Source: Rhypophila decipiens (taxonomy: Eukaryota; Ascomycota; Sordariomycetes; Sordariales; Naviculisporaceae). Taken from it: a stretch of 64,000 nt of DNA. Shown here one piece after another: positions 56,627 through 64,000 of this stretch. The stretch is from positions 47,677-111,676 of the forward strand of contig MU858176.1 of assembly GCA_033297075.1 (NCBI GenBank). Reading direction: 5' to 3'. A program made the translations under genes and the position numbers. Within the stretch, counting starts at the first letter, position 1. Each line of letters starts with the position of its first letter. Below the pieces are notes generated by a model. That model saw only the letters and a list, made by a program, of their open reading frames with translations. It did no database searches and was not told where the DNA came from.

Positions 56627-57549
56627 TGATATAAGTTTTTTGCTCAAATAAAGACCCAGCCGCTGCGCTAATGAACGTCAAAGCGCCATGAATATTAAAT
56701 CGTTTATATTCCCATCAAGTTTATCCCTTCGAGGAGAAAGCTCCATCGACCTCAGCATGAGAATTTTCAGTCTGGTAACCTTCCAGTGTTCAAGCCAACT
56801 TTTAAGAGTGCAATGGTCGTCTCGGTAGTTTACATATACCTGTTATAGCCTCCTACATAAAAACTCATCAGTTAGCAGCTGCTATATTCTCAGTGAACTG
56901 GTCAGCCTTGTGACAGATCTGAAAGATCAAGGCCACTATCCAGTTTGGCAGATCGTCTGCATGCTTGTATAGTCAAAAATCTCTGTAAGTCCGGAGAGAC
57001 TTAGAGAAATACGACGACGAGTTATGTGACTGTTGTTACACAAATGGTTCCGAGAACGACCAACGGTCCAATCAGCATGCCAAGACAGAACTTTTGCATA
57101 TGGCCTGTTCAGGCTTTATCTCCCTGACATGTCCACCGCAACCTTCATCAAGATTCCCCACTCGTCCTCATCCGTTCGCATAGCCCTGCAAAGGTCGAGT
57201 GGGGAACCTGGACCTAAAACGGCAGGTCTTATCCTTCACGGTGGTATTCAGATCGGGCGGTTGGTTTGTTGGCTTTCCAAAGCAGCAACTAACGGTCCAA
57301 CTAACGTCTGCTTCACCAACAGTTCAGATTTTTGTTCCAGTACAAGTACGACTGTGCCCCAGGTCGACATCACATCGCTTCTCTCCAACATCTCATTTAA
57401 GTCTAATTATTCAACGTCCTGCCTCCGTTGTGCAGACGAAACCAACACATATCAGTCTACTAACATCAACACCCCAGCAGGAAAACACCTTGGCCACTAC
57501 GGCTCTGAAGCTCGCCGCACACAACCAAGGGATCACTTCCTGAGCAAAC
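56627..57549. other. intergenic with one copy of a 26-nt direct repeat
   Basis: The repeat AGCCGCTGCGCTAATGAACG.. begins at 56658; its second copy lies after the P450 gene. Otherwise nothing recognised. Confidence 0.4.
56658..56683 (+). repeat. direct repeat copy A flanking the P450 gene
   Basis: 26 nt, identical to 59483-59508 except one A/G. Weaker similarity continues upstream (TTGCTC..). The two copies bracket a 2.8-kb segment that contains the P450 gene. Confidence 0.7.
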
Positions 57550-59350
57550 ATGGCAGGCTCTTCGAGTTTCCCCTACCTGTTCCTGCAGCAATTGACAGTA
57601 CCGTCAGCTTTGGTTCTATGCTTTCTTAGCTCCTTTGCTGGAGTGGCTCTTTACAGATGTTTCCTGAGCCCGCTGGCTAGATCCAAGATTCCCGGGCCAC
57701 GACTCGCCGCACTCACCTCGTGGTACGAGTGCTACTATGGCATGTTTTGCACCACTCCGACTCTGCAGCCAGGCGTTTACTAACACCAAGGCAAAAAAGA
57801 TGTTGTCCAACAAGCCCAATATGCCTTCAAAATCAAGGAAATGCATGCCGATTACGGTAGTGCTTGCCCAGACAAATCTCATTCAGAATAGAGTGATGAT
57901 CTAACAGCCATTTACCACCATGCACACAGGACCCATCATACGCATCGGACCCAATGACGTCTCCATCTCCGACCCAGACTTCACCGACACCGTTTACGTG
58001 CCGGGACCAGGCCACAAACGTGACAAAGACCACGCCAAGAACAAGGCCCTGGGGGTTGATTCATCCGTCGGTGGCTCCATCACTCATGATCTCCATCGCA
58101 GACGGCGTGAAGCCCTGAATCTCTTTTTCTCTTCGCGGCGTATCCACCAGGGTCTTGAGTCAGAACTCAAAGCTCGCTCCGAGCAGATGGAGAGCGTGTT
58201 TGCCAACGCCAAGGAGACGAAGACGGTAGTCAACCTCTCGGATCTATACTATGCCTTTGCAAACGAGTAAGTAGACCGTCGTCATTACAATCTGGAGGTG
58301 AGCTAACCAAAGCTATCTTCAAGTATCGTCCACAAGTACTGCTTCGGCAACAGCCCCAACCTCCTCTCCGACCTCGATCTCGCCCACACTCGACGCACCA
58401 ACGTAGCCGCCGTCCTCGGCAGCGTCAAGGTGATGCTCCATTTCGGCTGGATCCGCGACCTCATGGAACTCCTCCCACTATCTGTCCGATGGGGTATGAT
58501 GCCCCCCGGTGTGCGCGACATGATGACCTTCCGCGCCGAAATCCGCCAGCAAATTGACCGTCTCCTGGCTGCTGCTACTGGACTAGCAGTCAAGAACGGA
58601 GCCGCACCAAGTATATTCACCCATCTGCGGGACAACGGTTCCCTCCCGGAATCGGAGAAAACCGCTCAACGACTCGAAGACGAGGCGGTTCTCATGACCA
58701 TGGCGGGGTCTTACTCGCCCATGCTCTCGCTCGCGACGGCGCATTATTACTTGGTATCTCGCCCGGATATCATGCGAAAGCTCCGCGCTGAGCTGGCAGA
58801 CAACAAAAGCTCTGTCCAGTCAACCGCCCAACAACTGGAGCAGCTGCCCTACCTGTCAGGTATCATCCACGAAGCACACAGACTAACCTTTGGTCTGACG
58901 GGCCGCAACCCCCGCGTCTGCCCCGACGAAACACTCGTATACACAGACACGACCAGCACCAATACTCCCAAGACATATACCATCCCGCCGGGAACATCAA
59001 TAAGTGTATCTACGCTGCTAATCCACACAAACAAGACCCTATTCCCCGATCCCTGGAAATTTGACCCGTCGAGGTGGATGCTCACACCGTCGTCAACCGA
59101 AGACGAGAAAGAAGCTGTGAGAAGGCGTCAGAAGGCTCTGCTGGCGTTTAATCGTGGCCCGCGGGGGTGTATAGGTGCGCATCTGGCGAATGCCGAGATG
59201 GCGGTTGCGGTTGCGGCCATGGCGAGGTGGGATATGGAGTTGTTTGAGACGAGTGAAGAGGAGGATGTGCGGTTCAGGCATGATTATCATGTCATGTGTC
59301 CGGGTTTGGGGTCCAAGGGGGTTAGGGTTCAGGTGCTGGGGCGTCACTAA
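57550..59350 (+). CDS. Cytochrome P450 (four exons, 539 aa)
   Basis: Proposed exons are 57550-57739, 57791-57856, 57930-58266 and 58324-59350. The first intron needs a GC donor (GCATGT) with an ACTAAC branch and CCAAG acceptor; no GT donor keeps the frame. The other introns are GT..AG. An N-terminal membrane anchor (ALVLCFLSSFAGVALYRCF) precedes the hinge KIPGPRLAALTSWYE. Motifs are ExxR in IIHEAHR (~380), FDPSRWM, and the heme loop FNRGPRGCIGAHLANAE with Cys near residue 479. The oxygen-binding helix reads MAGSYSPMLSL, without the usual acidic residue and Thr (AGxDT). P450s oxidise diverse substrates at the ER. With the adjacent DUF8021-like gene it could belong to a small metabolic pair, but no cluster core enzyme is nearby. 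Confidence 0.85.
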
Positions 59351-60269
59351 CTGACTGTCGAGGTTGACGGTACTATTCCGGCGCAAGCTGGGGCGGTAGC
59401 TGGGTAGATAGCCTGAGCTGGGTAATTAATTAGGTAATTACTGGCGATATGAATACTCTGTATCTTGCTCTCATGAAAACCGAGCCGCTGCGCTGATGAA
59501 CGTCAAAGTACCCTGCACGGTCCGAACCACACGTCTTAATGAGAAGTTCACGGCGCGAGATGAAGACACCATTCTGGCAAGCATCATCCGCTTGTGGTTG
59601 ATTTACAATATCGACAAACAACCCAAACAGTTACTAGATTTGTGAATATGCTATCAGGTCAGCAGCCAAGACGGGTCGCACCCGAGCAAGCAAATCAGGG
59701 GACCACCTAGTCCTTCTGGCTATATGCTGTTGATTGCTGCAAGATCCGTACAGATACAGCGAGTTTCATTAACAAAGTCCGAGCAACGTTTCCACCATCC
59801 GATTCACGGTTACACAAAGACGAATCTTAAGAGTCGTAAAGGACTACCCCTTGCGCTTGCGTCTACTGGTGCGAGTTCACAGCAAGAGCCGTCCCGTCCC
59901 TCCTCGGCTCCACGGCCGTGGCAGGCAATATAATCTGGACAGATGACGGCTAAATTACCACGGCACCTCGTACCTGGTCTTGGCTTTTGGAGAGGTTGGA
60001 GATGCGCATACAAACCTCATCTCCCATCGACATCTACCGTTATCGTTTTAGGCCCGGCCCTGGAAGAAGTCGGATCTAGCCCGCCGGCCCCTCATGTCCC
60101 GCTTTGTGCTTTTAAGACTTGGCCAGCAACATGAGCGACGTCAATGACATATAAACCCGTGATAGCCATAATATACCATTGTTGCACCTACCTGCTGCTG
60201 GATGCTAGTAGTTCTCAAGCCCAACAAATCACCGCCACAACTTGAAGTGACCGACACGCCAGCAACAAG
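59351..60269. other. intergenic, holds repeat copy B
   Basis: 919 nt downstream of the P450. The second copy of the 26-nt repeat is the only recognised feature. Confidence 0.4.
59483..59508 (+). repeat. direct repeat copy B flanking the P450 gene
   Basis: Partner of 56658-56683 (25 of 26 identical), same orientation, about 130 nt after the P450 stop codon. Confidence 0.7.
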
Positions 60270-61103
60270 ATGCATCACTCTACCCTCCCTCTCGCCATGC
60301 TCGGCGTCCAAGGAGCGGCCGCAGCATGCACCCGGGCCTTTCTCCAAGAAGCAGCAGCCAACTACCTCAAAGCCATCGACCTAGGCCAGCCCTCTCTTCT
60401 CCCCTTGAGCTCATCCGCCACATACGGCGAGAACGACGTGACCTTCCCCATCACCAGCAACGCCTCGGTCTTTGCAGCCCCAATCAAGGTGGATTTCTCG
60501 CGCTCCCTCTTCGACACAACCCAATGCGCAACCTTTACCGAACTCACCTCAACCCAATCGTCCCACCCCTACGTAATCCACACCCAAATCTTCTACGACA
60601 CATCCACCGCCAGCCCCTCAATCTCCAAGATCCAATCCGTCGTAGCCGACACAGGCGACTGGATCTTCAACGCAACCGCCTACCTCGAATGGACAACCTA
60701 CGAAACCTGGTCCGCCATCGCCCCAGCCCTGCTCGACTCCCGCTCGACAATCAAAGCCGCAGGCGACGCTTACCTCGACCAATGGGGCAATCCATCGCAC
60801 CCAGTCCCCTTTGCGACGTACTGCTCGAGGTTGGAAGGCGGCTTGTACACGGGGGCCAAGAACTTGACCTCGAATTCGTGCCCTATGGGGGCTTTTCCTA
60901 GCCCGCTGAATATCACCAATCGACGGTACGTGATTGACGAGGAGCTGGGCGCGATTGATATTTTTAATGATTTTCCGTTTTTGGAGGCGAGTTATCCGCT
61001 TGAGAAGCCTACGCCGAGTAGCAATTTGTTTAGGGTTGAGAAGGGCGGGATTCGGTATATTCATGAGAATACGGTTTGTGCGACTAAGAATTGTGGGCGC
61101 TAA
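60270..61103 (+). CDS. Secreted DUF8021-like protein
   Basis: A single exon of 277 residues. The N-terminal hydrophobic start (MHHSTLPLAMLGVQGAAAA) fits a short signal peptide and is followed by CTRAFLQEAAANYLKAIDLG, the usual opening of this fungal family. A beta-rich core contains IHTQIFYDTSTASPSISKIQSVVAD and TGDWIFNATAYLEW. The CSRLEGGLYTG and CPMG cysteines come later, and the end is IRYIHENTVCATKNCGR. Several N-glycosylation sequons occur. Family members occur beside biosynthetic genes and some act as secreted enzymes or binding proteins, but no activity can be read from the sequence. It lies downstream of the P450 on the same strand. Confidence 0.7.
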   Translation: MHHSTLPLAMLGVQGAAAACTRAFLQEAAANYLKAIDLGQPSLLPLSSSATYGENDVTFPITSNASVFAAPIKVDFSRSLFDTTQCATFTELTSTQSSHPYVIHTQIFYDTSTASPSISKIQSVVADTGDWIFNATAYLEWTTYETWSAIAPALLDSRSTIKAAGDAYLDQWGNPSHPVPFATYCSRLEGGLYTGAKNLTSNSCPMGAFPSPLNITNRRYVIDEELGAIDIFNDFPFLEASYPLEKPTPSSNLFRVEKGGIRYIHENTVCATKNCGR

Positions 61104-61715
61104 TAAAGGGGGATTGTTATGTCTGGTTTTGTTGATTTATTGGCGGTTGCTGGGAAGAAGTGGAGATTGCAAAAGGAGAATTGAACTTGACGAAGAATGG
61201 ACATCTTGATAGTTCAGAAAAGAGTTCAATTGAGTGGATTAAGCCTTGAAGCCAGTCTTTTTGGGTTGCACAACCACTACGTCGGCGACCGAAAGACCTT
61301 CTTGTCCGGTGCATTGTAACACAACAAAGTCTCATGGGCTTTTGGATGTAAATAAAATCCTGAATTGATTTACCATTCAGAAACGCCACCCACGTATCCA
61401 AAAGGTCTAACCCAATACAGAACCTACGATTCCATTTCCAGTGTCACGTGCTTGCTTTCCAAGCGATGGATCGGACTCTTGGCAACGGGCACCGGCCCGG
61501 CGCTTTTCTTGTTTCGGAATCAACGGAAAATCCCCAACAAAAGGTAGGTGCACGTCCCCTGACCAGATCGTCACAACTCCGAACACCGGCGACGACAATT
61601 ACGAACAGACTCATCTCACCTTTCATTGTCATTGATTCCACGCGCCATCCATTTGTCAGGAATACATGACAGTCAATCGCTCATCACGGCAAAGACAAGG
61701 ACATACATATCCACC
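61104..61715. other. intergenic, 610 nt
   Basis: Contains the promoter of MPC1. Nothing else recognised. Confidence 0.35.
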
Positions 61716-62282
61716 ATGGCGGCGTTTGTCAAGGCCCTCAATGCCAAAATCCGGTCCAACCCGGTGTCGGATTATTTCTGCTCAACGCGTATGTCGCCTG
61801 ACTCACTGTTATTAACAAACACATGCAGCTTAGTTTCTAGTATATATAAACTAACACAAGTGCTTTTTAAAACCCTCAGACTTTTGGGGCCCAGCATCAA
61901 ACTTTGGCATTCCCCTAGCCGCAGTCCTCGACACGCAAAAGAGCCCAGATCTGTGAGCACCACTTGCACCACCGTATCATCAAGACAAGATCTAACAGCG
62001 AGTAGTATATCCGGCCAAATGACAGGCGCACTGACAGTCTACGCCTTTACCTTTATGCGATATTCTCTGGCCGTCACGCCAAAGAACTACCTCCTCTTTG
62101 CATGCCATTTCACCAACGCCGGCGCGCAGCTGACGCAGGGATATCGCTACCTGGATTATCACTATTGGGGCGGCAAGCAAAAGCTGGAAGCTGCCGAGGC
62201 CAGTCAAGCTGCTGGTGGCGCGTTGGAAAAGGCTGTTGCTGTTGCTCCGCCCGTGGCTACGAGTGTGCCGGCGAGTAAATAG
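61716..62282 (+). CDS. MPC1: Mitochondrial pyruvate carrier subunit 1
   Basis: Exons 61716-61788, 61880-61952 and 62006-62282 give 140 residues. The introns are 91 and 53 nt. The spliced protein reads STHFWGPASNFGIPLAAVLD, KSPDLISGQMTGALTVYAFT, RYSLAVTPKNYLLFACHFTN and AQLTQGYRYLDYHYWGG. These are the conserved MPC1 blocks, also recognisable in human MPC1. The protein forms the heterodimeric inner-membrane carrier that imports pyruvate into mitochondria, together with MPC2/MPC3. An Ala-rich C-terminal extension is typical of fungal forms. It is the best conserved gene here and a good synteny anchor. Confidence is high in both product and exon borders. Confidence 0.95.
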   Translation: MAAFVKALNAKIRSNPVSDYFCSTRMSPDSLLLTNTCSLVSSIYKLTQVLFKTLRLLGPSIKLWHSPSRSPRHAKEPRSVSTTCTTVSSRQDLTASSISGQMTGALTVYAFTFMRYSLAVTPKNYLLFACHFTNAGAQLTQGYRYLDYHYWGGKQKLEAAEASQAAGGALEKAVAVAPPVATSVPASK

Positions 62283-63431
62283 ATGTTGATGTCTGTTTTG
62301 TATTAAAGGTTTTTTCCAAGGCTCAATCTGGGAAAGCAAGCGAGGTCCATTATTGTTATATGTAGTAGTACCTGAACTCGGATATGGGAGCGTTGCTAAG
62401 TTTTGAGTTACTAAATGACTAGCTCCTGCCGTTACAGATCTATCCCTCTTTTTTGATGACACTGACCACCTGGCTCTTGTAATAGAGACGATGGCGCCTG
62501 CCCGTAGTCGTAGCCATGGGACGAGGTCCCATCGTTGGTCCACCTGGGCCGTGACATTCTCGTCTCCCTCCCCATGTATAGCCCGGCTGGCTGCTGGGGC
62601 ATGTGCCGGGTTCTGCTGTGACAATCGTCTCTGGGGCGCATCGGCGACGACTGAACAAGAATACTGAACGTCCTGGGCTGTGGAGCCGGTGGCGACGCCG
62701 GAAACCGAAGTAGCACATGATGGTTACTAGGCTGCAAAATTTTGAGTGTACTTCTGGTGTTGTGGTGAGCTGAATGCTGCAAAGGCAACTCTCAGAACAG
62801 AGAGGGTCGGATTTACTTCTTTCTGGTTTTGTATGTAGAACTCAAGAACTCTTTTTTGAGTCCTCGGTCGCCTTGATGGCTTTCGATAGAAGAACCTTGT
62901 ACAAGGTATGACTGGGTGTGGCAGGACGACGTTGAATGGGTGTGGAAGATGAGATGGAAGACTGGGGGTCTCGTTCTTTATCGTTTCCTATATAGTTCGA
63001 ATATCAATATTCTTTTGACAAAAGTAAAAACAATATGTCTTACTTGCAATTGTTGTCCGAATGCCTTGATCTCATCCACTATCGACTAGACCAACATTTT
63101 CCTCTCCCACGAGCTAGTAAACGTTGCGCCGTTGCGCCGTTGCACGCCACTTAGAGAAGCATTAGATTATTTCTGGGGGCGTTGTGGTTTTGACCGGGGA
63201 AACTATAATGGACCTAGCGGAGGGAATGACCTTGGAACGTGGTTGGAGTCTTGAGAACCGAGCATTTAGGCCGCTCCTTATTGACTTTGCACCAGGCCCT
63301 TGGGTCACCAGCCTCTCTCCATCCCTGCCACCTAGCTCTTCTTCTCTTGGCCCGAAACAAAAGTCTGCCTCCCAGCTACTCAGACTCATCGTTAAGCCAA
63401 ATGACCTCTTCTAAAGTCAGGAAGTGCACAG
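62283..63431. other. intergenic with one doubtful ORF
   Basis: About 1.15 kb. Apart from a possible 92-codon frame on the minus strand at 62440-62718, nothing recognised. Confidence 0.35.
62440..62718 (-). CDS. possible short basic protein (doubtful)
   Basis: A 92-codon frame starting MCYFGFRRRHRLHSPGRS and ending GRRHRLYYKSQVVSVIKKEG. The Arg/His-rich, Tyr-Lys ending resembles small fungal hypothetical proteins, but there is no domain or splice evidence. It may be chance. Confidence 0.25.
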   Translation of the reverse strand: MCYFGFRRRHRLHSPGRSVFLFSRRRCAPETIVTAEPGTCPSSQPGYTWGGRRECHGPGGPTMGPRPMATTTGRRHRLYYKSQVVSVIKKEG

Positions 63432-64000
63432 TCAGTGAATCTCCAACCTTTCAATCCGCTTACTAGCCCCCTCAACAACCTCTTCCAAGCTCGCAAAATG
63501 ACGTCTCATGTGCCGCATATCAACTACATCAACAAACTCATACCATCGTGACGTCCCACCTTGATCCTGATCTTCTTCGTTATGCTGTCTCAACAAGTAA
63601 ACCTCGTCAGCCCCACCAACCAATCCAACCACCATATCTTTATCCGCAACGTCCAGCCCATCTGTGATGCCGAACCCACCTCTCGAAGTAATCACCAGGT
63701 CCCCACGCCAAACTTGTCGTTCCATCCAGTCATATTCTTCCAGGAATAGGTCCTCCTTTCCGAGATCACGATTTTGTCTTTTGGAGTCGTGCACTCCATT
63801 ATTTTTGTTCTTTGCTGAAGTAACTGGTTTCTGACTGATTCTGGAATCTTCTCGTCATCTATGATGTTGGAAAGGAGGAAGCCCAGAATGTCTCTTGCTC
63901 GTTCGGGTGTGACGATTTGGGAATCTAGAACCACACCACTAGGCCAAACCTCCTTAAAAAGGATGCCAAATTCTAAGCTGCAAGCCAGCCTTAGAATTGT
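63432..64000 (-). CDS. C-terminal part of a HET-like protein, 5' beyond window, frame break
   Basis: The gene enters from the right edge. The frame from 64000 (EVWPSGVVLDSQIVTPERARD..) is open to about 63700. The downstream part in another frame (RDLGKEDLFLEEYDWMERQVW..) continues to the stop at 63432. It contains the typical end block of HET proteins: GDLVITSRGGFGITDGLDVADKDMVVGLVGG, spaced as VxxRGxxGLxPxxxxxGDxVxxLxGA, then VYLLRQ and WYEFVDVVDM. The switch lies around 63770-63800 with no usable GT..AG pair, so a one-base frameshift or error is suspected. The 5' end and domain core are outside the window. Confidence 0.5.

Noticed and set aside
57033..57629. 198-codon ORF upstream of the P450
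   Set aside because: Overlaps the P450 start in another frame, with no motif or signal. It looks like a chance opening.

Overview
The window is nuclear DNA from a filamentous ascomycete (Pezizomycotina, most likely Sordariomycetes). The evidence is short introns of about 50-90 nt with CTAAC-type branch sites and GT..AG borders, HET-domain and NACHT/STAND genes, a SAT4/PTH11-type rhodopsin-fold membrane protein, a subgroup-C chitinase beside a multi-LysM gene, a CVNH-LysM lectin, and TTAGGG-like interstitial repeats. No prokaryotic or organellar genes, rRNA, complete tRNA or CRISPR were seen. Exon models were assembled by eye from reading frames and splice signals.

Layout. 1-2.2 kb: two tandem RING-finger paralogues, the first with a broken frame. 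2.5-8 kb: secreted proteins, namely an M15-type peptidase-like protein whose last active-site residues lie behind a GC-AG intron, a small cysteine-containing protein with a frame break in its signal peptide, and two divergent paralogues of one secreted family. 8.7-15.4 kb: one four-exon gene for a pseudokinase-like protein of about 2,124 residues. 15.9-19.2 kb: a multi-pass membrane protein and a 2EXR/F-box-like protein with a homopolymer frameshift. 20-22.1 kb: a HET-type protein. 22.5-35.2 kb: a glycan-recognition island with a seven-exon LysM protein divergent from a six-exon CBM18-GH18 killer-toxin-like chitinase, a small membrane protein, and a LysM nested in a CVNH lectin. 35.5-37.6 kb: a DUF3292-type membrane protein. 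38.9-46.8 kb: an accessory block bounded by two related MITE-like elements built of ~22-bp repeats. The first supplies the stop codon of a shortened HET gene; a Tri14-like secreted propeller and a ~1,045-residue orphan lie between the two elements. 48.6-50.4 kb: a rhodopsin-like membrane protein and an unlisted 74-residue cysteine-rich secreted protein. 52.9-56.6 kb: a NACHT STAND protein. 57.5-61.1 kb: a cytochrome P450 and a DUF8021-like secreted protein. 61.7-62.3 kb: mitochondrial pyruvate carrier MPC1, the only clear housekeeping gene. The right edge holds the end of a HET-like gene that runs out of the window.

Functionally the window looks like a gene-rich accessory region: cell-wall and chitin handling (LysM protein, chitinase, CVNH-LysM), recognition and incompatibility (HET, STAND, pseudokinase), and secreted small proteins, anchored by MPC1. 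Several genes carry frame breaks. These may be real decay or single-base sequence errors; only reads or transcripts can separate the two.
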